Source of the DNA: Laspinema palackyanum D2c
Lineage (GTDB): Bacteria > Cyanobacteriota > Cyanobacteriia > Cyanobacteriales > Laspinemataceae
Direction: 5' to 3'
Assembly (NCBI RefSeq): GCF_025370875.1
Contig: NZ_JAMXFD010000021.1
Span: 1 to 64,000 of the forward strand
Length of the DNA: 64,000 nucleotides
In this document: positions 25,650 through 33,738 of the stretch, piece after piece
How positions within the stretch are numbered: position 1 is the first letter of the stretch
Layout of the letters: the number at the start of each line of letters is the position of its first letter
Translations under genes and position numbers: made by a program
The notes under the pieces: model-generated
What the model was told of the DNA's origin: nothing
Seen by the model: only the letters and a program-made list of their open reading frames with translations
The model's database searches: none

Positions 25650-25991
25650 GTGAAATATTTTTTTCTAACAGAAGGCTGGACCGTGGGTCGCGTTTGGGGC
25701 GTTGAAGGACTGTGGAATGCAGTCGCATGGAGACGCGAACCTGAAATCGAGAAAATAAATTTTTGCATTGTGGAGAATAATGACGAAAAATTATGGCTCT
25801 ATCGGGTGGAAGACTCCGTAATCATGGTAGAAGTCAAACCAATTTCCCCCTCATCTAGTGGGGCCTCTACCATTGGGCAAGTCGTGCTGCGGCGTCTGAT
25901 GAGTGGGGATCAAGTTATCGAGCGCTTATCCGCCTCAGAAGCTACCTGCCAGATTAATCGGCCCAATTTTGCGAATCTGGGTGCAACCTAA
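25650..25991 (+). CDS. Conserved-looking hypothetical protein upstream of psbB
   Basis: This 113-residue protein has no signal peptide or TM segment. Its N terminus is MKYFFLTEGWTVGRVWGVEG, and it contains a Trp-rich first third. The start is a GTG at 25650, supported by AAGGGGAG (25640-25646) at proper spacing; no ATG is available in frame near it. I do not recognise a family. It is separated from psbB by about 400 bases, so cotranscription is not implied. Confidence 0.65.
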   Translation: MKYFFLTEGWTVGRVWGVEGLWNAVAWRREPEIEKINFCIVENNDEKLWLYRVEDSVIMVEVKPISPSSSGASTIGQVVLRRLMSGDQVIERLSASEATCQINRPNFANLGAT

Positions 25992-26393
25992 ACCCCCAAC
26001 TCCCAAGGTCCTTGCCTGAAGGAGTCACCTCGGCTGAGGTACCGATTCTCTGGGGATTTGTCAGATTACAGGCTTTAACCAGTCACTCTAGGGGAACACA
26101 ACCCTGAGAGACTGGGGAATCCGGATGCAGCCGGTTTTCAGAAATCAGCAGCCGCCATTGGAATCAGGCGATCGCTTTTCTTGACATCAATAACCAAAAC
26201 TCTTGCATTCGATTCCATCAATAGTTACACTTCTTTAAATACTGTCTCATTTTTGAGATGCGATAGTCATCGCGCAGCCACTGTCAAGCCCCCAGTTTTA
26301 AGGCTTGGCCCCCAGTGAAAACGCTTTGACTTTATAAAAGGCTCAAAGATAGCGTCCAAATAGATAACTCAAACTGAGGAGGAAGCGTAGTCA
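25992..26393 (+). other. psbB upstream region
   Basis: This 402-base region should hold the psbB promoter and 5' leader. A TTGACA at 26181-26186 has only a poor -10 (TGCATT) at 17 bases, and TTGACT at 26326 lacks a good -10. Two direct copies of GCCCCCAGT (26288-26296 and 26308-26316) interleave with an inverted CAAGCC/GGCTTG pair (26285-26290, 26302-26307), forming a small hairpin that could matter in the leader. No gene seen. Confidence 0.45.
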
Positions 26394-27920
26394 ATGGGAC
26401 TACCCTGGTATCGAGTACACACAGTCGTTTTGAACGATCCGGGTCGGTTGATTGCCGTTCACCTAATGCACACGGCTCTGGTGGCAGGTTGGGCCGGTTC
26501 AATGGCCCTTTATGAACTGGCGATTTTTGATCCGAGTGATCCCGTCCTGAACCCCATGTGGCGTCAGGGGATGTTCGTCATGCCCTTCATGGCTCGCCTC
26601 GGCGTGACCGATTCTTGGAGAGGCTGGAGCATTACCGGCGAAAGCGCCGCCGACGTTGGGTTCTGGTCATTTGAAGGGGTGGCTACCGCCCATATTGTCC
26701 TGTCCGGATTGCTGTTCCTAGCAGCTTGCTGGCACTGGGTTTATTGGGATTTGGAACTGTTCACCGATCCGCGCACCGGCGAACCCGCCCTGGACTTGCC
26801 TAAAATGTTTGGCATCCACTTATTCCTGTCGGGTCTGCTCTGCTTCGGATTTGGAGCATTTCACCTCACAGGGTTATTCGGACCGGGGATGTGGATTTCT
26901 GACCCCTATGGCTTAACGGGACATATCCAGCCCGTTGCGCCGGAGTGGGGACCCGATGGCTTTAACCCCTTTAACCCGGGTGGTATCGTGGCTCACCACA
27001 TTGCCGCAGGGATTGTCGGCATTATTGCTGGCATTTTCCACTTATCTGTACGTCCGCCTGAGCGGTTGTACCGAGCCCTGCGGATGGGGAACATTGAAAC
27101 CGTGCTCTCTAGCAGTATCGCTGCCGTCTTTTTCGCCGCTTTCGTGGTCGCCGGTACCATGTGGTACGGTTCCGCCACCACTCCGATTGAACTGTTTGGT
27201 CCAACCCGCTATCAGTGGGATAGCAATTACTTCCAGCAGGAAATTGATCGGCGCGTGCAAACCTCCCTGGCTCAAGGGGATAACCTAGAACAAGCCTGGT
27301 CCCAAATTCCTGAGAAACTGGCGTTCTATGATTACGTCGGCAACAACCCCGCCAAAGGCGGTCTGTTCCGCGTAGGCCCCATGAACACTGGTGATGGACT
27401 CGCCCAAGGTTGGTTGGGTCATCCCGTGTTTAAAGATGGTGAAGGTCGCGTACTCTCGGTGCGTCGTCTTCCCAACTTCTTTGAAACTTTCCCAGTGGTC
27501 TTGACTGACGCTGATGGTATTGTGCGGGCGGATATTCCCTTCCGTCGTGCTGAATCTAAATACAGCTTTGAGCAAACCGGCGTAACGGTGAGCTTCTATG
27601 GTGGAGAACTTAACGGAAAAACCGTGAGCGAACCCACTTTAGTCAAGCAGTATGCTCGGAAAGCTCAGTTAGGCGAACCGTTTGCGTTCGATCGCGAAAC
27701 CCTCAACTCTGATGGGGTGTTCCGCACGAGCACTCGCGGTTGGTTTACTTATGGCCATGCCTGCTTTGCTTTGCTGTTCTTCTTCGGTCATATCTGGCAC
27801 GGATCTCGGACGATTTTCCGCGATGTGTTTGCCGGGATCGACCCAGATCTCGAAGAGCAGGTCGAGTTTGGTCTGTTCCAAAAAGTCGGGGACGTTTCCA
27901 CCCGCAAACAAGAAGTTTAG
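26394..27920 (+). CDS. psbB: Photosystem II CP47 chlorophyll apoprotein
   Basis: CP47 is the inner antenna protein of photosystem II, with six transmembrane helices that bind chlorophyll a and pass excitation to the D1/D2 core in the thylakoid. The 508-residue sequence starts [20 protein letters not shown] and contains the conserved His-bearing helices ([80 protein letters not shown]). The large lumenal loop (about 260-450) and the final helix ([19 protein letters not shown]) are intact. A GGAGGAAG ribosome-binding site precedes the ATG. psbT follows, but an intrinsic terminator lies between. Confidence 0.99.
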   Translation: MGLPWYRVHTVVLNDPGRLIAVHLMHTALVAGWAGSMALYELAIFDPSDPVLNPMWRQGMFVMPFMARLGVTDSWRGWSITGESAADVGFWSFEGVATAHIVLSGLLFLAACWHWVYWDLELFTDPRTGEPALDLPKMFGIHLFLSGLLCFGFGAFHLTGLFGPGMWISDPYGLTGHIQPVAPEWGPDGFNPFNPGGIVAHHIAAGIVGIIAGIFHLSVRPPERLYRALRMGNIETVLSSSIAAVFFAAFVVAGTMWYGSATTPIELFGPTRYQWDSNYFQQEIDRRVQTSLAQGDNLEQAWSQIPEKLAFYDYVGNNPAKGGLFRVGPMNTGDGLAQGWLGHPVFKDGEGRVLSVRRLPNFFETFPVVLTDADGIVRADIPFRRAESKYSFEQTGVTVSFYGGELNGKTVSEPTLVKQYARKAQLGEPFAFDRETLNSDGVFRTSTRGWFTYGHACFALLFFFGHIWHGSRTIFRDVFAGIDPDLEEQVEFGLFQKVGDVSTRKQEV

Positions 27921-27946
27921 AGTGGTTTACCTCTAACTCTCAAGTC

Positions 27947-28002
27947 AGGTCTAACAACTGGACTGGTCCTAAAAGACAAGTGCATTTTGTTAGACCTTTT
28001 TT
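27947..28002 (+). terminator. Intrinsic terminator/attenuator between psbB and psbT
   Basis: AGGTCTAACA (27947-27956) pairs perfectly with TGTTAGACCT (27988-27997) and runs into a T tract (to about 28002). It lies 50 bases upstream of psbT, so some psbB transcripts should end here and psbT expression could depend on read-through or on its own promoter. Confidence 0.75.
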
Positions 28003-28052
28003 CTATTGCTTGGTAGACTGGTGTTACCTTTGATTAGCAGGAATTTATTATC

Positions 28053-28148
28053 ATGCAGAGTGTCGCTTACATCTTAATTCTGACTTTAGCCATCGGTGTG
28101 CTGTTCTTTGCGATCGCCTTCCGTGAACCCCCTCGCATTGGCAAGTAA
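28053..28148 (+). CDS. psbT: Photosystem II reaction-centre protein T
   Basis: PsbT is a single-helix subunit at the photosystem II dimer interface. The 31-residue protein reads MQSVAYILILTLAIGVLFF and then AIAFREPPRIGK, the classic PsbT pattern: a 20-residue hydrophobic helix and a short basic C-terminal stroma-exposed tail. Its position right after psbB is the standard cyanobacterial and chloroplast arrangement. A modest GCAGGAA ribosome-binding site precedes the ATG. It is too short for most gene finders, but the identification is firm. Confidence 0.96.
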   Translation: MQSVAYILILTLAIGVLFFAIAFREPPRIGK

Positions 28149-28464
28149 CAATCCGGGGGTAATTTCTGAGTCAATTGATTCCTCTATCTGAATTATTCCA
28201 TTGGGAAAAGAAGGCATTGAAGGCTTGGCAGTCCTTGCGATCGCATTCAACCTTCAAAGATAGGATATAGATAGACTCAGATTTTTCCCCCAGACTTTGG
28301 ACCCCAGTCCTCAAGCCAGCCTCAATCTGCGCTTTAAACCGAGTTTAGGCAGGAAGATTTAAGAGCGGGAACTCCCATGATTAAAACAGACCGTGCGTCT
28401 GAATAACTGCCCGATTTCTTTCTGCCTTCCCCTCGGAGTTCCTCTCGCTCACAGGACAAAAATC
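28149..28464 (+). other. Intergenic region psbT-nrdR
   Basis: About 316 bases with one HIP1-like GCGATCGC near 28237 and no reading frame or hairpin that I can support. It presumably holds the nrdR promoter; I could not place it. Confidence 0.4.
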
Positions 28465-29058
28465 ATGCGATGTCCATTTTGCCAGCATACTGACAGTCGG
28501 GTACTAGAATCTCGCTCCGCTGAAGCCGGTCAAAGCGTCCGCCGTCGCCGGGAGTGTCTCCTGTGCAACCGTCGCTTTACCACTTATGAACGGATTGAAT
28601 ATGTCCCGATCACAGTGATTAAACGAGATGGCTCCCGCGAATCGTTTGATCGCTCTAAATTACTGCGCGGAATTGTTCGGGCTTGCGAAAAAACTGGTGT
28701 TGAGTCTGGACAAATTGAAAATTTAGTCGATGAAATCGAAGCTCAATTGCAGCAACAGCGATTTAGACGAGAAGTCACGAGCAATGATATCGGAGAATTG
28801 GTCCTGGCTCAATTGCAAGAGGTCAGTGAAGTGGCTTATATCCGCTTTGCCTCGGTTTATCGACAATTCCAAGGGATTCGTGATTTTGTGGATACTTTAA
28901 AGGACCTGCAAAATCAAAGCGATCGCCCTCTAAGTGACCGCTCCCCCACCCCGGAAGAAGACCCGTCCTCTGGGAAGTCTACCGATGATCCCGGGCAGTT
29001 AACTCTCAATGATGCTCACCAGGATTCTCCCCCTGTCTCTTCTCTAGCTCAAGCCTAG
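28465..29058 (+). CDS. nrdR: Transcriptional repressor NrdR
   Basis: NrdR represses ribonucleotide reductase genes by sensing ATP/dATP. The start is ATG 28465, which gives the canonical [17 protein letters not shown] with the N-terminal zinc ribbon: Cys pairs at 3/6 and in [16 protein letters not shown] (about 31-34). The ATP-cone domain follows ([20 protein letters not shown], then [15 protein letters not shown]). The usual ~150-residue protein is extended here by an acidic, Ser/Pro-rich tail of about 45 residues of unknown role. A longer in-frame start at 28393 would add an unrelated leader and is unlikely. Confidence 0.97.
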   Translation: MRCPFCQHTDSRVLESRSAEAGQSVRRRRECLLCNRRFTTYERIEYVPITVIKRDGSRESFDRSKLLRGIVRACEKTGVESGQIENLVDEIEAQLQQQRFRREVTSNDIGELVLAQLQEVSEVAYIRFASVYRQFQGIRDFVDTLKDLQNQSDRPLSDRSPTPEEDPSSGKSTDDPGQLTLNDAHQDSPPVSSLAQA

Positions 29059-29778
29059 AGCAAATTTAGGACTCATAAGCAGGGGAATCAAGGGTCAGTG
29101 AACTCCGAGGTAACCGTTAACCTATCCTTAAAATAAATTCTCTTCAACGACAGCGATCGCCCTTGATCATGAATTGATCGGTCCCCTCTTCACAGGCGGC
29201 CAGAGGTTCCTCTTCGCGGGTCTTAACGAGAGATTGTACAGAAATTGTTTGAAAAATTTCCCAAGCTCAGTGTTCAAAAAGGAGCATTCAAGCTATAATA
29301 GTTTTTCTAGGCTTAAAATTTTCCAAAGGAAAGCGTCTAAAATAGTACGGAAGCGTCTTTTTGACGTCATCTGAATGCTTGCAAGCCAAACCGGAACTTG
29401 AATCGAACCAGCCCTCAAAAACAACGGCTGAATCTTTGACAGGAAACTGCTCGAAGTCTATTCTTTCCCTTTTGCCTGTGAGCGGGGAAGCAGAACCCCT
29501 AGGAGCAGTCTAAACGCGCTAGTCCGTGGCACAGACTCCCTCCCTCTAGTGTGTTCTGGCCCCAAACTAAACTCTAACTTTTTTGTTTAACCTTGGACGC
29601 CCAACCGAGGCGACCAAGGGAAAAGGAGTGTGATGGTGCACTGATAATGTCCAGGTTAGCCTAGACTCACAGTTGCTCAAGATTTGTAGCCGTTTTGCGG
29701 CTTCAACATCAACATCGACAACATCTTTTCAAAAAATACACGACTACGAACGGAGAACAGTTCCAGGAATCAAATCGC
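29059..29778 (+). other. Long rpsA leader region
   Basis: This 720-base region has no credible gene; a 66-codon open frame at 29174-29374 has poor composition and crosses the promoter. A good promoter lies at 29271-29299, implying a leader of about 470 bases before S1. Long leaders are common for ribosomal protein S1, which regulates its own translation in bacteria. Some purine-rich blocks (for example AAGGGAAAAGGAG near 29617) may be ribosome-binding or S1-binding sites. Confidence 0.5.
29271..29299 (+). promoter_or_regulatory. Sigma-70-type promoter for rpsA
   Basis: TGTTCA (29271-29276) and TATAAT (29294-29299) are separated by 17 bases. The -10 is a perfect consensus; the -35 is partial. 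Predicted start of transcription is near 29306. Confidence 0.6.
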
Positions 29779-30867
29779 ATGGTCAATCAGAACACAGTCG
29801 CCAAAGATGTAGGCTTTACTCACGAGGATTTTGCAGCTCTTCTCGATAAATATGACTATCACTTTAGCCCCGGCGATGTCGTCGCCGGTACAGTATTCAG
29901 TCTAGAGCCGAGGGGCGCTCTGATTGACATTGGTGCAAAAACAGCGGCATATATCCCCATTCAGGAAATGTCAATCAACCGGGTTGACGCTCCTGATGAA
30001 GTCTTGCAATCGAACGAAACTCGCGAGTTCTTTATCCTAACTGATGAGAACGAAGATGGGCAGCTCACCCTAAGCATCCGCCGCATTGAATATATGCGCG
30101 CTTGGGAACGAGTTCGCCAGTTGCAAACTGAAGATGCCACAGTGCGCTCTCAGGTCTTTGCAACCAATCGCGGGGGAGCACTGGTTCGCATTGAAGGGTT
30201 GCGTGGCTTCATTCCAGGGTCCCATATTAGCACCCGCAAACCCAAAGAAGAACTCGTCGGAGAAGAACTCCCCTTAAAATTCTTGGAAGTAGACGAAGAC
30301 CGCAATCGTCTAGTTCTATCCCATCGTCGAGCGTTGGTTGAGCGCAAGATGAACCGCTTGGAAGTGGGCGAAGTCGTCATCGGTACAGTTCGCGGCATCA
30401 AACCCTACGGGGCCTTTATCGATATCGGCGGAGTCAGCGGTTTGCTGCACATTTCGGAAATTTCCCACGATCACATCGATACGCCCCACAGCGTGTTCAA
30501 TGTCAATGACGAGCTGAAGGTAATGATCATTGACTTGGATGCAGAACGGGGTCGCATCTCCCTCTCTACCAAGCAACTCGAACCGGAACCCGGGGATATG
30601 GTGAAGAACCGGCAGTCGGTGTTCGATCGCGCTGAAGAAATGGCTCAAAAATTCCGCGAACAAATGCGGGCCAAGCAGCAAGGACAACAAGAGCAGCCAG
30701 CAGTTCCGGTGACTCCCGTGGAGGAACCCGTGGCTGACGCAATTGAAGTGCCTGCTGCTGTAGAAGACGCAATTGAAGTGCCTGCTGCTGTAGAAGACGC
30801 AATTGAAGTGCCTGCTGCTGTAACGGAGGTTGCTCAAGAGGAAGTCTCTGCGGTTAGCGAAGACTAG
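29779..30867 (+). CDS. rpsA: 30S ribosomal protein S1
   Basis: S1 binds mRNA and helps load it on the 30S subunit. With 362 residues this is the short cyanobacterial/plastid form with three S1 domains: about 30-100 (GDVVAGTVFSLEPRGALIDI), about 118-182, and about 196-270 (GEVVIGTVRGIKPYGAFIDI, the most canonical). I chose ATG 29779 (MVNQNTVAKDVGFTHEDF), as expected for the family; the longer frame from 29695 begins with low-complexity sequence. The C-terminal tail contains three in-frame 30-base repeats encoding DAIEVPAAVE, an unusual feature. Confidence 0.96.
   Translation: MVNQNTVAKDVGFTHEDFAALLDKYDYHFSPGDVVAGTVFSLEPRGALIDIGAKTAAYIPIQEMSINRVDAPDEVLQSNETREFFILTDENEDGQLTLSIRRIEYMRAWERVRQLQTEDATVRSQVFATNRGGALVRIEGLRGFIPGSHISTRKPKEELVGEELPLKFLEVDEDRNRLVLSHRRALVERKMNRLEVGEVVIGTVRGIKPYGAFIDIGGVSGLLHISEISHDHIDTPHSVFNVNDELKVMIIDLDAERGRISLSTKQLEPEPGDMVKNRQSVFDRAEEMAQKFREQMRAKQQGQQEQPAVPVTPVEEPVADAIEVPAAVEDAIEVPAAVEDAIEVPAAVTEVAQEEVSAVSED
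30736..30822 (+). repeat. 30-bp tandem repeat in the rpsA 3' end (three copies)
   Basis: Units start at 30736, 30766 and 30796; the first two are identical and the third diverges after 27 bases. Each encodes the decapeptide DAIEVPAAVE (ends changed in the last). Perfect identity suggests recent slippage expansion that keeps frame. Confidence 0.9.
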
Positions 30868-31237
30868 GACCGTACCGACTTGGGCGATCGCCGGATCTTC
30901 GTAATCGGTGAGACTGGGTGCGGGGAATAACGGATTAGACTTCTAACTGGATTCAGAAGCAATCCCCCCGTCCCTGGTTCACTCACCCTTGCTCCCTCAT
31001 CACCGCTCCCTCCTTTGTCATCCGTCGGCACAAGAATTACCCTTGAGGTGCCCTGACGGAGGCCATCTATCAAGGGGGGAGTTTTGAACGGAGGCCAGGG
31101 ATGCATTCACTCCAGTCAGTACAAGGGCATCAAAGAACCCCAAATTCTTTCCTTCTTTCCTCCCTTCGGGGAAAATAGGCTGGCTTGCGGTCCCGAAATC
31201 GCCCGTTAATCATCACCGTCACAGGAGACAAAAGACA
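30868..31237 (+). other. Intergenic region rpsA-HAD hydrolase
   Basis: About 370 bases. I see an imperfect hairpin around 30939-30962 (GACTTCT with AGAAGC) that lacks a T-run, and no credible gene. The region should include the HAD-gene promoter, which I could not identify. Confidence 0.4.
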
Positions 31238-31978
31238 TTGACCACCATTCAGTGTCGAGATATTAAATTCGAGCGCATTGAAGCAGTCATCTTTGATAAA
31301 GACGGAACCTTAGAAGACTCAGAAGATTTTTTAAGACTCTTGGGACACAAGCGATCGCGCATCATCGACGCTCGGGTTCCCGGCACCGGAGACCCTCTCC
31401 TCATGGCCTTTGGCCTCATGGATAACACCCTCGACCCCACGGGCTTGCTTGCCGTCGGCAGCCGAGGCGAAACCGAAATTGCTGCTGCCGCTTACATTGC
31501 TGAAACCGGACGCGGTTGGCTGGATTCCCTAGAAATTGCTCGGGCCGCATTTGATGAAGCCGATGAGTTCTTCAAGAAAAATGCCACCCCTTCCCCCTTA
31601 TTTGTCGGCTGCTTAGAGGCGATCGTCAATCTTTCCCAGGCCGGACTCAAACTTGGCATTCTCTCCGCAGCCAGTACCGAACGAGTCCAAGCCTTCGCGC
31701 AACATTATCAGCTCGACACCTATCTTCAACTTCAAATGGGAGTGGATTCGGGACCCAGTAAACCTGACCCCGCTCTTTTTTTACAAGCTTGCCAGTCCCT
31801 CGGTGTCGAACCCGGGGTCACTCTGATGGTGGGGGACTCCCCTGCCGATTTTCAGATGGCAAAACGCGCTGGTGCTGCCGGTTGTATCGGGATTAGCTGG
31901 CGTCCGGCATCTTCTGATCGCCTTGCTGGTGCGGATGTGGCGATCGCCTCTTTAGACGAAATCCTCATTCAATCTTGA
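31238..31978 (+). CDS. HAD-superfamily hydrolase (phosphatase)
   Basis: A cytosolic haloacid dehalogenase-fold phosphatase of 246 residues. Motif I is VIFDKDGTLEDSED (about 17-30) with the nucleophile Asp and the acid/base Asp. Motif II is LGILSAAS (about 144-151), the conserved Lys lies in SGPSKPDP (about 172-179), and motif III/IV is LMVGDSPADFQMAKRAGAAG. The helical cap (about 35-125) is of C1 type, resembling phosphoglycolate-phosphatase relatives. The start is TTG 31238, placed 10 bases after AGGAG (31223-31227); no ATG lies suitably upstream. The next gene, metK, begins 70 bases later. Substrate unknown. Confidence 0.85.
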   Translation: MTTIQCRDIKFERIEAVIFDKDGTLEDSEDFLRLLGHKRSRIIDARVPGTGDPLLMAFGLMDNTLDPTGLLAVGSRGETEIAAAAYIAETGRGWLDSLEIARAAFDEADEFFKKNATPSPLFVGCLEAIVNLSQAGLKLGILSAASTERVQAFAQHYQLDTYLQLQMGVDSGPSKPDPALFLQACQSLGVEPGVTLMVGDSPADFQMAKRAGAAGCIGISWRPASSDRLAGADVAIASLDEILIQS

Positions 31979-32048
31979 AACTTCCTGTTGCCAGCCTCAG
32001 ACTAAGATAGTTTAACGATCGTTATCCAGATCCCAGGAGGACTTAACG

Positions 32049-33305
32049 TTGACTCGTCGCTACTTATTTACCTCAGAGTCCGTCACTGAAGGACACCCCG
32101 ATAAAATCTGCGATCAGATTTCTGACACGATTCTCGATGCCTTGCTTACCCAAGACCCCAAAAGTCGTGTCGCCGCAGAAGTCGTGGTCAATACTGGCTT
32201 AGTGTTGATTACCGGGGAAATCACCTCCCAAGCGCAAGTGAACTTTGTCGAAGTCGCCCGCAAAAAAATTGCAGAAATTGGTTACACCCATGCCGAAAAT
32301 GGCTTTTCTGCCAATAGCTGCTCGGTACTGGTGGCCCTCGACGAACAATCCGTTGATATCGCCCAAGGGGTTGACCAAGCGCAAGAAACCCGCGAACAGA
32401 TCAGCGAAGAAGAACTCGATGCGATCGGTGCCGGTGACCAAGGGTTAATGTTTGGCTTTGCCTGCAACGAAACCCCTGAACTGATGCCGATGCCGATTTC
32501 CCTGGCGCATCGGATGTCTCGCCGATTGGCAATGGTCCGCAAAAATGGTGAACTGCCTTATCTGCGTCCCGATGGCAAAACCCAAGTCACGGTGATTTAC
32601 GAAAACGGCGTTCCCGTGGGCATTGATACCATTTTAATTTCCACTCAGCACACCCCAGGGATTGGAGACATTACCGACAACCTGGCAGTGCAAGCCAAAA
32701 TCAAAGAAGATGTTTGGGAACGGGTGGTTCAACCTTGTTTTGCTGACCTCCAGGTGAAACCCGACGACAACACCCGCTTTTTGGTGAATCCCACAGGTAA
32801 ATTTGTCATTGGTGGACCCCAAGGCGATTCCGGCTTAACCGGACGCAAAATTATCGTGGATACTTATGGCGGCTATTCCCGTCATGGGGGGGGTGCATTC
32901 TCTGGGAAGGACCCCACAAAGGTAGACCGCAGTGCGGCCTATGCTTGCCGGTATGTGGCAAAAAATATTGTAGCGGCTGGTTTGGCCGAGAAGTGTGAAG
33001 TACAAATTAGTTATGCGATCGGGGTCGCCCGCCCGGTGAGTCTGACGATTGAAACTTTTGGTACGGGTAAGGTTGACGAAGATAAATTGCTAGAAGTGGT
33101 TCAGAAGAATTTTGAACTGCGTCCGGCAGGGATTATCCAAACCTTTAATTTGCAGCGTCTGCCTGGAGAACGAGGCGGTCGTTTTTACCAGGATGTTGCC
33201 GCTTATGGTCATCTGGGACGCACGGACCTTGACTTACCTTGGGAAGCCACGGATAAGGTCCAATTGCTCAAAGATGCGTTGCTCCCCGCTGTGGCCTCGG
33301 TTTGA
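32049..33305 (+). CDS. metK: S-adenosylmethionine synthetase
   Basis: MetK makes S-adenosylmethionine from methionine and ATP, the main cellular methyl donor. The sequence begins [20 protein letters not shown] and has [40 protein letters not shown], and [19 protein letters not shown], all active-site loops of the family. The 418-residue length is typical. The initiation codon is TTG at 32049, supported by AGGAGG (32036-32041) 7 bases upstream; there is no ATG nearby. It is followed by a strong palindrome at 33365-33393. Confidence 0.98.
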   Translation: MTRRYLFTSESVTEGHPDKICDQISDTILDALLTQDPKSRVAAEVVVNTGLVLITGEITSQAQVNFVEVARKKIAEIGYTHAENGFSANSCSVLVALDEQSVDIAQGVDQAQETREQISEEELDAIGAGDQGLMFGFACNETPELMPMPISLAHRMSRRLAMVRKNGELPYLRPDGKTQVTVIYENGVPVGIDTILISTQHTPGIGDITDNLAVQAKIKEDVWERVVQPCFADLQVKPDDNTRFLVNPTGKFVIGGPQGDSGLTGRKIIVDTYGGYSRHGGGAFSGKDPTKVDRSAAYACRYVAKNIVAAGLAEKCEVQISYAIGVARPVSLTIETFGTGKVDEDKLLEVVQKNFELRPAGIIQTFNLQRLPGERGGRFYQDVAAYGHLGRTDLDLPWEATDKVQLLKDALLPAVASV

Positions 33306-33364
33306 GGCAGAGGTTAGCCGAAATGTTCACTCGGTAAATGTGAGACAACATCTGTAAGCTCGTA

Positions 33365-33393
33365 AGAAACCCGGTTTTTTAAACCGGGTTTCT
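33365..33393. terminator. AGAAACCCGGTTT palindrome after metK (terminator-like)
   Basis: AGAAACCCGGTTT and AAACCGGGTTTCT flank a short T-rich loop, forming a stem of about 12 pairs 60 bases after metK. The same AGAAACCCGGTTTCT core is repeated at 45983, 46034, 61837, 61883 and 61933, so it is a dispersed repeat recruited here as a likely terminator. Confidence 0.65.
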
Positions 33394-33456
33394 GAATTAA
33401 GGGCTGCTCACACAACGAGCCGCGCAAAAAAGTAGGGGTGAGGGGGTTGCTTTTTT

Positions 33457-33485
33457 TTGACTCGGTACAGTATTATATTTATAAT
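33457..33485 (+). promoter_or_regulatory. Near-consensus sigma-70 promoter flanked by an inverted repeat
   Basis: TTGACT (33457-33462) and TATAAT (33480-33485) are exactly 17 bases apart. The arms ACTCGG (33460-33465) and CCGAGT (33486-33491) form an inverted pair bracketing the spacer and -10, a plausible repressor site. Confidence 0.75.
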
Positions 33486-33738
33486 CCGAGTGGTGACTTT
33501 AATAATATTTTGGCAAAGCCTCCCATTATAAGATAAATTTTAACAGAGTCAATCCCCCATGTCTAGTCTTTAATCCCTTTTTTTAGGGAAACCTCCTCAC
33601 CGGAGAGATTGGGACTCAAAATCGGACTCAAAAAAGGAACGCCTGACTGTTTTCCTCCTTTAGGGGCAGATCGGAAATTGCGAAACTCTCTTCAATAGGG
33701 TACGCTTGCTGTGGATCGCAAAAGGGAGAAATGGCTCA

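Larger units (their letters stand above)
33306..33738 (+). other. Intergenic region metK-DUF3352 gene
   Basis: A 433-base stretch with the metK palindrome, a well-formed promoter (33457-33485) and about 250 bases of leader before the DUF3352 gene. The leader has no credible reading frame that I can support. Confidence 0.6.

Noticed and set aside
26181-26209. TTGACA-based promoter for psbB
   Set aside because: The -35 is consensus but the -10 at the right distance (TGCATT) is poor and it lies over 180 bases upstream; left unassigned.
29174-29374. 66-codon open frame in the rpsA leader
   Set aside because: It overlaps the promoter, has no ribosome-binding site, and its product looks like random basic sequence.
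30316-30837. 173-codon minus-strand frame across rpsA
   Set aside because: It arises from the 30-base repeat and codon bias of rpsA; the product has repeated FNCVFYSSRH segments from that repeat.
31979-32048. SAM-responsive riboswitch upstream of metK
   Set aside because: Only 70 bases separate it from the HAD gene, and no known SAM or SAH riboswitch core is visible.
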